Assembly: GCA_013140935.1 (NCBI GenBank)
Contig: JABFSD010000990.1
Coordinates: 1 to 5,227, forward strand
DNA from: Acidobacteriota bacterium
GTDB taxonomy: Bacteria > Acidobacteriota > Blastocatellia > RBC074
Reading direction: 5' to 3'
Length of the DNA: 5,227 nucleotides
The position numbers and the translations under genes were made by a program. The notes beneath the pieces were generated by a model. It was given only the letters and a program-made list of their open reading frames with translations. It was not told the origin of the DNA and made no database searches. Below are positions 1-5,227 of this stretch, piece by piece; the first letter of the stretch is position 1, and the number at the start of each line of letters is the position of its first letter.

Positions 1-1031
1 CCCACATCGCCACGGGCGAGCCGGTAGGTTCGCGCGCCATTTCGTCGCGCACTAGCGAAGGCCTCTCGTCCGCTACGGTACGCAACATCTTTTCCGAACT
101 GGTTGAAACCGGCTACCTCGCCCAGCCGCACACGTCGGCGGGCCGCGTGCCCAGCAACAAGGGCTATCGCTTTTACGTTGACCACCTCGGCGCGCAAACC
201 CAGCTTTCCAATCAGGATCAATCCACCATCGAAACCGGTATGCGCGACGCCGAAGTCGAAAGCGCCGAACAATTGCTGACCCGCGCTTCGCACTTGCTCT
301 CGACCCTGACCGAAAGCGTAGGCATCGTGGTTTCGCCCAGCGTCGCACAAGACATCGTCAAACATTTCGATTTCGTGCGGCTGGCAGAAAGCCGCATTCT
401 GGTCATCACCGTCTTGCGCACCGGCCTGGTGCGCGACCGCGTCATTCGTATTGACGAAGAATTCACCCAAGACGAACTGAATTCGACGGCGCGCTATCTC
501 AACGAAAATTTTAGTGGTAAGAGTTTCGTCGCCATTCGCACTGAATTATTGAGGCGGCTTTCCGAGGAAAAAGCTCTTTATGACCGCTATTTGCAAAACG
601 CGCTGGTGCTGTGCCAGACGGAACTGACCGAAAACGGACAGGATACGCCTGCGGTTTTCATCGAAGGCACAGCCAACATCGTCACGACGCGCGATTTCAA
701 CGATCTGAACAAGATTCGTGAATTGTTGAAGGTGTTTGAAGAAAAGCACCGTTTGATAAAGATTTTGAACGAATGCATCGCGCAAGTCGCGCCCACAGTG
801 GCTGACTCCCTGCCCACTATCAGTTTGCGCATCGGCGCGGAAAACAGCTTGCCCAGTTTGCACGATTGCACGGTGATTACGACGTATTACGGTTTGGATG
901 GACAGGTGATGGGAAGTCTGGGTCTGGTCGGCCCAGTCAGGATGGAATACGCTCGAACGATTGGCGTCGTCAACCACGTCGCCCGCGTGTTAGGCCAAGC
1001 CCTGGCGGAAGCCTCAGCCGTTGCCGCTTGA
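1..1031 (+). CDS. hrcA: Heat-inducible transcription repressor HrcA (5' end cut by window edge)
   Basis: HrcA represses heat-shock chaperone genes by binding the CIRCE inverted repeat, and its folding depends on GroEL. The reading frame is open from position 3 and gives 342 visible residues ending in TGA. Visible residues 5-11 (GEPVGSR), 22-28 (SSATVRN) and 42-50 (PHTSAGRVP), followed by KGYRFYVD, are the signature of the HrcA N-terminal winged-helix DNA-binding domain. The C-terminal part carries the family's LRIGAEN and GPVRMEYARTIGVV segments of the GAF-like domain. HrcA proteins are usually about 340-350 residues, so roughly 15-20 N-terminal residues lie outside the window. An internal GTG at 147 opens a long frame but cannot be the true start, because the DNA-binding domain lies upstream of it. 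The gene sits 148 bp ahead of dnaJ on the same strand. No frameshift is seen. Confidence 0.95.
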   Translation, partial: HIATGEPVGSRAISSRTSEGLSSATVRNIFSELVETGYLAQPHTSAGRVPSNKGYRFYVDHLGAQTQLSNQDQSTIETGMRDAEVESAEQLLTRASHLLSTLTESVGIVVSPSVAQDIVKHFDFVRLAESRILVITVLRTGLVRDRVIRIDEEFTQDELNSTARYLNENFSGKSFVAIRTELLRRLSEEKALYDRYLQNALVLCQTELTENGQDTPAVFIEGTANIVTTRDFNDLNKIRELLKVFEEKHRLIKILNECIAQVAPTVADSLPTISLRIGAENSLPSLHDCTVITTYYGLDGQVMGSLGLVGPVRMEYARTIGVVNHVARVLGQALAEASAVAA

Positions 1032-1087
1032 CCGCACCTGCCCTTGTCGTCCCCGCCCTGATCGTCCTTGCTTTGAAAAACCAGTGC

Positions 1088-1115
1088 TTGCCAGCAAAAG
1101 CGAAAAACTTATAAT
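1088..1115 (+). promoter_or_regulatory. Candidate sigma-70 promoter for dnaJ
   Basis: A perfect -10 hexamer TATAAT (1110-1115) is preceded, with a 16-bp spacer, by TTGCCA (1088-1093), which matches TTGACA at five of six positions. Transcription would start near 1122, giving a leader of about 58 nt before the dnaJ GTG. The site lies in the hrcA-dnaJ intergenic region, so dnaJ could be transcribed independently of hrcA. This is read from consensus matching only. Confidence 0.55.
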
Positions 1116-1166
1116 CGCCTTTTGCCCTTGGCTCGCCGATGCGGTTGGGCTTCTCTATCATTGATC

Positions 1167-1171
1167 GAGGT
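1167..1171 (+). promoter_or_regulatory. Ribosome binding site of dnaJ
   Basis: GAGGT sits 8 nt upstream of the GTG at 1180. This spacing supports GTG 1180 as the dnaJ start, and the translation from there begins with the expected J-domain N-terminus ([10 protein letters not shown]). Confidence 0.7.
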
Positions 1172-1179
1172 AACAAAAC

Positions 1180-2301
1180 GTGAGTAAACGGGATTATTAC
1201 GAAGTATTAGGTGTGAGTCGGAACGCGACCGACCAGGAATTAAAAAGCAATTACCGCAAATTGGCGATGAAATATCACCCGGATCGCAATCCGGGTGACC
1301 ACGAAGCCGAAGAGAAATTCAAAGAAGCCGCCGAGGCTTACGGCGTATTGTCTACGCCTGACAGCCGCGCGCGTTACGACCGCTTCGGCCACGCGGGCAT
1401 CGGCACTTCCGCCGCTTCTGACGGTCCCGGCGGTTGGCCGCCCGGCGATTTCGGCGGATTCGAAGACATTCTCGGCGACATTTTCGGCGACCTCTTTGGC
1501 GGTGCCCGCAGCCAACGCCGCGGCGGCACCCAACGTGGAGCCGACCTGCGTTACGATCTCGAAATTGCGCTCGAACAAGCCGCTTCCGGTTTCAAAACCC
1601 AAATCAATATTCCGCGCCTCGAAGGTTGCGAACCTTGCAAAGGCACGGGCGCAGCGCCCGGCACCCAGGCTTCGGTTTGCAACGTTTGCAACGGCGTAGG
1701 CCAAGTGCGCTTTCAGCAAGGCTTCTTTTCGGTCAGCCGCACCTGCCATCAATGTCGCGGCACGGGGCGCGTCATCGTCAATCAATGTAAAAGCTGTCAG
1801 GGACAAGGCCGCGTCAACAAAGAACAAGTGCTCGAAATCAAGATTCCTGCCGGCGTCGAAACCGGCGCGCGGTTGCGTGTCGTAGGCGAAGGCGAAGCCG
1901 GGATGGGCGGCGGACAGCACGGCGATCTTTACGTGGTCGTGAACGTCAAAGAACACGAAGTCTTCGAGCGGCAAGGCAATAATCTTTACGTCAACGTACC
2001 GATCAGCTTCGCCCAGGCGGCTTTGGGCGCAGAGATCAACGTGCCTACGCTGGATGGCGAAGAAAATCTTTCCATTCCCGAAGGCACGCAAACCGGCTCG
2101 ATCTTCCGCGTCAAAGGCAAAGGCATCGTCTCACTGCAAGGTTCAGGACGCGGCGATTTATTTGTCGTGGTGAGTCTGGTGACACCGACGCGCATCTCGC
2201 GCGACCAGCGCCGTTTGCTGGAAGAGTTCGCGCGCCTCGAAGAACGTCAAAAAGAACAAGGCAAGAGTTTCGGCAGCAAGGTGAAAGAAATATTCGGCTA
2301 G
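1180..2301 (+). CDS. dnaJ: Type I molecular chaperone DnaJ (Hsp40)
   Basis: DnaJ delivers unfolded clients to DnaK in the cytoplasm and stimulates its ATPase activity. The 373-residue protein has the full type I layout. The J domain spans residues 1-70 with the HPD motif at 33-35. A Gly/Phe-rich region at about 70-118 has repeated [14 protein letters not shown] segments. The cysteine-rich zinc domain has four CxxCxGxG repeats with Cys pairs at 150/153, 167/170, 189/192 and 203/206. The C-terminal substrate-binding domains contain HGDLYVVV (247-254) and GRGDLFVVV (323-331). Length is normal for the family and all zinc ligands are present, so it should be functional. The start is GTG, supported by a GAGG ribosome binding site. 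It follows hrcA directly, with no grpE or dnaK between, and is closed by a hairpin terminator 8 bp after its stop. Confidence 0.98.
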   Translation: MSKRDYYEVLGVSRNATDQELKSNYRKLAMKYHPDRNPGDHEAEEKFKEAAEAYGVLSTPDSRARYDRFGHAGIGTSAASDGPGGWPPGDFGGFEDILGDIFGDLFGGARSQRRGGTQRGADLRYDLEIALEQAASGFKTQINIPRLEGCEPCKGTGAAPGTQASVCNVCNGVGQVRFQQGFFSVSRTCHQCRGTGRVIVNQCKSCQGQGRVNKEQVLEIKIPAGVETGARLRVVGEGEAGMGGGQHGDLYVVVNVKEHEVFERQGNNLYVNVPISFAQAALGAEINVPTLDGEENLSIPEGTQTGSIFRVKGKGIVSLQGSGRGDLFVVVSLVTPTRISRDQRRLLEEFARLEERQKEQGKSFGSKVKEIFG

Positions 2302-2308
2302 AAAAGGC

Positions 2309-2342
2309 GTAGCGCGGGTTAGTAACCCGCGCTACATTTTTT
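2309..2342 (+). terminator. Rho-independent terminator of dnaJ, perfect palindrome
   Basis: A 12-bp perfect stem pairs 2309-2320 (GTAGCGCGGGTT) with 2324-2335, with a 3-nt loop (or 11 bp with a 5-nt loop). It is followed by one A and six T at 2337-2342. It starts 8 bp after the dnaJ stop. On the other strand the stem is followed only by GCC and a run of four T, so it may also act weakly on the convergent operon. The same palindrome type may be a dispersed intergenic repeat. Confidence 0.85.
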
Positions 2343-2352
2343 GCGGCCTCTT

Positions 2353-2952
2353 TTATAACTTTGGCCGCGCACCGCGTAACAACGGATAAGGATTTAAGTT
2401 CGTACCATTTGAAAATCGTTTCGGGTCTTCGACCAGCCACACGGCAAAGTGCAAATGAAAATTCCCGATGCCCGCATTGCCCGTATCACCGACGAAAGCA
2501 ATCACTTCGCCTTGCTTTACCTTCTGGCCGATAAACAAACCCTCCGCGTAATAATCAAGATGGGCGTAGTAAAAAACGACCTTACGATCATTGCTTAATA
2601 AATAAAGCGTCGTCCCGCCCAAAGCATTCGTTATCAATCGAAGAATCTCGCCATCCGCCGCCGCCAGTACCGCTGTTTCGCGCGGAGCCATGATGTCAAT
2701 CGCATTGTGCGTACGTCCGCCAGAACGTAGCGCAGTAAAAGTATCCGTTAACGCAGAAGGCTGCACGCCTTTGACCGGAATAATGAGTTTCGTGCCGTCA
2801 GGCAGTTGAGTTACCGGCGTAGGAGTAACTTGCACCGCCGTTGGTTCCTGCGGGTCTTGCGGTTCCTGCGCCCAGGTTACCTGACAGAAACCCAGCCAAA
2901 TAACTCCCAATAAGTAACCCCATAAGTAATTTCGTTGAATACACCTGACCAT
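2353..2952 (-). CDS. Secreted M23 (LytM-type) zinc metallopeptidase, second paralogue
   Basis: This is a predicted periplasmic peptidoglycan endopeptidase of family M23, 199 residues long. Residues 1-28 look like a signal peptide: a basic start, a hydrophobic core (YLLGVIWLGF), and a likely signal peptidase I site after TWA-28. A Pro/Gln/Thr-rich linker follows to about residue 50. The M23 domain then fills residues 55-193. Its zinc ligands are complete: H82 and D86 in HNAID, and H168 in HLH (166-168). H131 in YYAH is the expected catalytic-site histidine, so it should be active. The ATG lies 11 bp after the L,D-transpeptidase stop, so it is the last gene of the operon. No strong Shine-Dalgarno precedes it, so the start is less certain. 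It is a close paralogue of the M23 gene at 4488-5147. The true bond cleaved is unknown. Confidence 0.92.
   Translation of the reverse strand: MVRCIQRNYLWGYLLGVIWLGFCQVTWAQEPQDPQEPTAVQVTPTPVTQLPDGTKLIIPVKGVQPSALTDTFTALRSGGRTHNAIDIMAPRETAVLAAADGEILRLITNALGGTTLYLLSNDRKVVFYYAHLDYYAEGLFIGQKVKQGEVIAFVGDTGNAGIGNFHLHFAVWLVEDPKRFSNGTNLNPYPLLRGARPKL
2374..2790 (-). repeat. M23 domain duplication, copy 2
   Basis: This segment encodes the M23 domain (residues 55-193) that aligns without gaps to the domain encoded at 4497-4913, with 95 of 139 residues identical by hand count. The DNA is visibly similar as well, and both copies have the same orientation. It is a diverged gene duplication, not a recent exact repeat. 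Confidence 0.85.
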
Positions 2953-2963
2953 ACGCCCGTTAT

Positions 2964-4478
2964 TTATTTCTTGTTAGACGTCACTGCCTTGCTTACGACT
3001 TTGGGAGCAACGCCCGTATCCAAATCCTGCGGCGCGGGGTAACCCTTCCCGGCCAGTGCCGCGATTTCGATGACGGCGACTTTGGCTGTTTTGAATTGTT
3101 TCGCCAGCTTGTCGCGCGCGAGGGTTTGTTTGCGTTGCGCCACTTTTTCCGCCGCTGTCAACGGCGCGGCGGCGGGAGATGGAGTCGCCTCTTCCTTCAC
3201 AAAAAACGCAGCCAGCGCGGCGTCAACCTGTGCGCGTTCGGCGTCGCTCAAGTCGCTGAGTTGCAAACCGAAATTGTTCAACACCGTCGTGAGGTTTTCG
3301 CGGCGATTGGTGTCGCGGCTATAAACATCAGGATAAACGTGCAGCTTGCCGTCTTCGACCAAGATGGTTTCATAACGCAACTCGACTGGAATCGTTTGCT
3401 TGAGTTTCAGCGTTTTAGTTTGTTTGCGATCAGCAGCGCGCGCGGCGAGTTCTTCGTCGGTAACCTCAGCGCCGCCGATGCGTCCGAGTAACTTGGCGAA
3501 ATCCTGCACCTGGCGATCGGTCAGTCCTACGCAACCGTGCGAAGCGAGCGTACCGATTTTCGCTAACGGTTTGCCGCCGTGAATCAGCAACGGCGCGCCA
3601 ATGGGAATCTTGATGACGCCCAACGGATTGAGCTTGTCGCCGGCGGCAACCTTTTGCCCGACCTTCTCAGCCGCTACCCACGGCTCATCGGGCGGCGTCC
3701 ACGTAGGGTTGAAAATAATCGTCGTCGCCTTGCGCAAACCCATCGGCACCGGAAAATCAGGAACGCCCATCGCCGCTTTATATGATTTAACGAGTTGGCC
3801 GTTTTCAAATATGTCCATGCGATAAGCGGGCGCATTCACGACAATGCGCGAATCGAGCGGAGCCACAAACACGCCCGCCGCAGCGATAACCGGACTAGGT
3901 GAGGGCGAAGGCTCAACACCCGGCGGTGGTTGCAATTCGCCCAGTGGCGTAGCGGTCGCCACCGCAACTTCCCCTTCGCTTTCTTCTGTCGTACCCAGAT
4001 ATTGCCAACGCTGTAAGACGAATTCCGCAAATAACGGCGCACGTTCCGCGCCCAGAATCTCGCTGACTTTATCCGCCGCGCGTTGCCCCGCCGTAACGGT
4101 AGTCGCCTTCATTTCACTCGTCTCACTTTCGCGCAGGCTTTGCGTGTCGTTGCGCGCGGCTTGCCGCAAACGTTCGATCAAGTCATCGCCGAGTTTCAGC
4201 CGATTTTTCAATTCAGCTACAAATTGCGCATCCACGAAAAAGAGCGCATCTACCAGCGGCAGCGTAATCGGCAGTTCCTTGATCTTGATGAGCGGCGTAG
4301 GCGTCGCTACCGGCATCGCAGCCACTACAGGCGTCGGCATCGGTTCCGCCTTGAACCCCGGCAACGCAGAGAGCGCGCGATGCAAAGCCGGATATTTGCG
4401 CAACGCATCCTGATAGCGATAAGCGGCAGCAAGGCCGATCACTAATAAAGCCAGTAACACCACAATTATTTTCCGCAT
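2964..4478 (-). CDS. L,D-transpeptidase (YkuD domain) with extra N- and C-terminal regions
   Basis: This is a predicted periplasmic enzyme that forms 3-3 peptidoglycan cross-links or attaches proteins to peptidoglycan through a catalytic cysteine. It has 504 residues. Residues 3-19 form a hydrophobic signal anchor or signal peptide. A Pro/Thr linker spans about 45-70. A charged helical region (75-162) with no family I recognise is followed by a second Pro/Ser linker (about 170-198). The YkuD domain (about 202-340) has the HG of the first motif (H300, G301) and SHGC at 313-316 with catalytic C316. The residue two after the Cys is Gly (G318), where Arg or Asn is usual. After it come a segment with PVELRYETILVEDGKLHVYPDVY, often found behind such domains, and a Lys/Ala-rich tail. 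The ATG is 9 bp after the preceding M23 stop, with GAAGG some 12 nt upstream as a rather distant ribosome binding site. Activity is inferred. Confidence 0.9.
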   Translation of the reverse strand: MRKIIVVLLALLVIGLAAAYRYQDALRKYPALHRALSALPGFKAEPMPTPVVAAMPVATPTPLIKIKELPITLPLVDALFFVDAQFVAELKNRLKLGDDLIERLRQAARNDTQSLRESETSEMKATTVTAGQRAADKVSEILGAERAPLFAEFVLQRWQYLGTTEESEGEVAVATATPLGELQPPPGVEPSPSPSPVIAAAGVFVAPLDSRIVVNAPAYRMDIFENGQLVKSYKAAMGVPDFPVPMGLRKATTIIFNPTWTPPDEPWVAAEKVGQKVAAGDKLNPLGVIKIPIGAPLLIHGGKPLAKIGTLASHGCVGLTDRQVQDFAKLLGRIGGAEVTDEELAARAADRKQTKTLKLKQTIPVELRYETILVEDGKLHVYPDVYSRDTNRRENLTTVLNNFGLQLSDLSDAERAQVDAALAAFFVKEEATPSPAAAPLTAAEKVAQRKQTLARDKLAKQFKTAKVAVIEIAALAGKGYPAPQDLDTGVAPKVVSKAVTSNKK

Positions 4479-4487
4479 AACTTCAAT

Positions 4488-5147
4488 TTACCTTCGTTTG
4501 AATAACTCATAAGGATTTACGTTCGTCCCGTCCCAAAAGCGTTTCGGATCGTCAGTCAGCCATACGCCGAAATGCAAATGATAATTCCCCGCGCCCGCAT
4601 TGCCCGTGTCACCGACGTAAGCGATCACTTCGCCCTGCTTTACCTGACGCCCGACGAACAAGCTATCGGCGTAACGCTCAAGGTGGGCATAATAAAATAC
4701 GACATTGCGTGCCTGATTAAGTTGATAAAGCGTCGTGCCGCCCGCTTCGCTGTTAAACAGCCTGACCACTTCGCCGTCAGCCGCCGCCAACACCGGCGTC
4801 CCGCGCGCAGCCATAATATCAATCGCATTATGCGTGCGTCCGGCAGAACGCGCGTCATTGAACGTATCGCGCAATTGATCGGGCTTGATTCCTTCTACCG
4901 GAATTATCAGTTTCAACCCCGCAGGCAATACGGCTTCGGCAATCGGCTGCGTTGCAGGTTCTTCAGCCGCTTTATTCGGCGCGGAAACCGTAGGAGCAGG
5001 AGTAACAGATGGTTGAACTTGCGTAGGGAAAGCCGCTCGCGGTTGCAGCCACAGCCAAACACGCCAGATGCCTGCGACTAACAACAACGCACCGAAAATC
5101 AAAACCCAGAGCCAGAATATTTTTTGCCGATCCGTTTTAATCACCAC
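4488..5147 (-). CDS. Membrane-anchored M23 (LytM-type) zinc metallopeptidase
   Basis: This is a predicted peptidoglycan endopeptidase of family M23, 219 residues long. A cytoplasmic stub with basic residues (KTDRQK) precedes a long hydrophobic helix (about 10-34) with no clear cleavage site, so it is probably an inner-membrane anchor with the enzyme facing the periplasm. A Pro/Thr/Ala-rich linker (about 40-75) leads to the M23 domain (79-217). The ligands are complete: H106 and D110 in HNAID, H192 in HLH (190-192), and H155 in YYAH. The start is a GTG at 5147. A second in-frame GTG follows at 5144, and an in-frame TGA at 5153-5151 rules out anything further upstream. The ribosome binding site is poor (GAGA very close to the GTG), so translation may be coupled to the upstream gene, whose stop is 6 bp away. 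The L,D-transpeptidase gene follows after 9 bp. Some metal-ligand-complete M23 proteins have regulatory roles, but nothing here suggests that. Confidence 0.92.
   Translation of the reverse strand: MVIKTDRQKIFWLWVLIFGALLLVAGIWRVWLWLQPRAAFPTQVQPSVTPAPTVSAPNKAAEEPATQPIAEAVLPAGLKLIIPVEGIKPDQLRDTFNDARSAGRTHNAIDIMAARGTPVLAAADGEVVRLFNSEAGGTTLYQLNQARNVVFYYAHLERYADSLFVGRQVKQGEVIAYVGDTGNAGAGNYHLHFGVWLTDDPKRFWDGTNVNPYELFKRR
4497..4913 (-). repeat. M23 domain duplication, copy 1
   Basis: This segment encodes residues 79-217 of the anchored M23 protein and is the counterpart of 2374-2790. Conservation is highest around the metal-binding motifs and in a VKQGEVIA-(Y/F)-VGDTGNAG core. The N-terminal targeting regions of the two genes are not alike, so the duplication, if it covered whole genes, was followed by divergence or replacement of the N-terminus. 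Confidence 0.85.
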
Positions 5148-5153
5148 TTCTCA

Positions 5154-5227
5154 TTATACTTTTGCCACGATACTGAAATTAACTACGACCTCGTCTTTGA
5201 CTTTGACCGCGCCGCCCGCTTTGGAAT
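5154..5227 (-). CDS. 3' end of an unidentified gene, possibly YceI-like (partial)
   Basis: On the minus strand one frame stays open from the window edge to TAA at 5156-5154, giving 23 codons: a GGAVKVKDEVVVNF core and an end in SIVAKV. The alternating hydrophobic, valine-rich pattern indicates a terminal beta strand. The GG(x3)V(x)DEV pattern resembles the C-terminus of YceI-family lipid-binding proteins, but a TonB-type C-terminal strand is also possible, and 23 residues cannot settle it. The stop lies 6 bp before the GTG of the M23 gene, which suggests co-transcription. The other two minus-strand frames are closed by stops in this stretch. Confidence 0.5.
   Translation of the reverse strand, partial: SKAGGAVKVKDEVVVNFSIVAKV

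Noticed and set aside
1064..1090. Possible degenerate CIRCE operator around CAGTGCTTG (1082-1090).
   Set aside because: Only the AGTGCT core of the right arm matches, and the sequence where the left arm should lie (1064-1072) does not resemble TTAGCACTC.
1073..1115. TTGAAA at 1073-1078 as the -35 for the TATAAT at 1110.
   Set aside because: The spacer would be 31 bp, far beyond the 15-19 bp used by sigma-70. TTGCCA at 1088 fits better.
1124..1150. Weak hairpin (GCCC/GGGC outside CGC/GCG) in the dnaJ leader, considered as an RNA thermometer.
   Set aside because: The stems are short and interrupted, do not mask the GAGG at 1167, and match no ROSE or fourU pattern.
1240..2091. A 283-codon minus-strand open frame opposite dnaJ.
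   Set aside because: It is a shadow of the dnaJ coding sequence. The translation is low-complexity, matches nothing I know, and dnaJ is unambiguous.
2343..2368. Inverted repeat GCGGCC / GGCCGC with a 14-nt loop spanning the stop of the second M23 gene.
   Set aside because: The stem is only 6 bp with a long loop and has no T run after it on either strand, so it is not supported as a terminator or operator.
2878..2895. A lipoprotein lipobox (LGFC) in the signal peptide of the second M23 protein.
   Set aside because: The residue before the Cys is Phe, whereas lipoboxes need Gly, Ala or Ser. A signal peptidase I site (TWA-Q) follows shortly after.
3844..4413. A 189-codon plus-strand open frame opposite the L,D-transpeptidase gene.
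   Set aside because: The translation is Ser/Ala/Arg-rich and is explained as the reverse of the Pro/Thr linker and helical coding sequence. No supporting start signal or domain is seen.

Overview
This 5.2 kb window looks like ordinary chromosomal DNA of a mesophilic, diderm-type bacterium with moderate GC content. The style of the proteins (HrcA, type I DnaJ, proline/threonine-linked periplasmic cell-wall enzymes) and a GTAGCGCGGG-type intergenic palindrome suggest Acidobacteriota, perhaps Blastocatellia. That placement is an inference from recognition, not from a search. There are two opposed gene blocks that meet near position 2340.

Left block, + strand (1-2342): the 3' part of hrcA (heat-shock repressor, N-terminus cut by the window edge), a 148-bp intergenic region with a plausible sigma-70 promoter, then a complete dnaJ for a type I Hsp40 co-chaperone, closed by a strong hairpin terminator. 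No grpE or dnaK lies between hrcA and dnaJ, and no convincing CIRCE operator is visible ahead of dnaJ.

Right block, - strand (5227 down to 2353): four co-directional genes with gaps of only 6, 9 and 11 bp, read as one operon. In transcription order they are the last 23 codons of a gene that may be YceI-like, a membrane-anchored M23 (LytM-type) metallopeptidase, a large L,D-transpeptidase (YkuD domain), and a second M23 metallopeptidase with a cleavable signal peptide. The two M23 domains are close paralogues (about 68% identical over 139 residues without a gap, hand count). The operon thus pairs predicted peptidoglycan cross-link formation (L,D-transpeptidase) with two predicted peptide cross-link hydrolases, one tethered and one released. 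Its promoter is probably beyond the right edge.

Most of the window is conventional housekeeping sequence. The points most worth a second look are the M23-LDT-M23 arrangement, the non-standard residue after the catalytic Cys of the L,D-transpeptidase (SHGCVG where Arg or Asn is usual), its unassigned accessory domains, and the terminator palindrome that may belong to a dispersed repeat family. I saw no tRNA, rRNA, CRISPR array, insertion sequence or phage gene.
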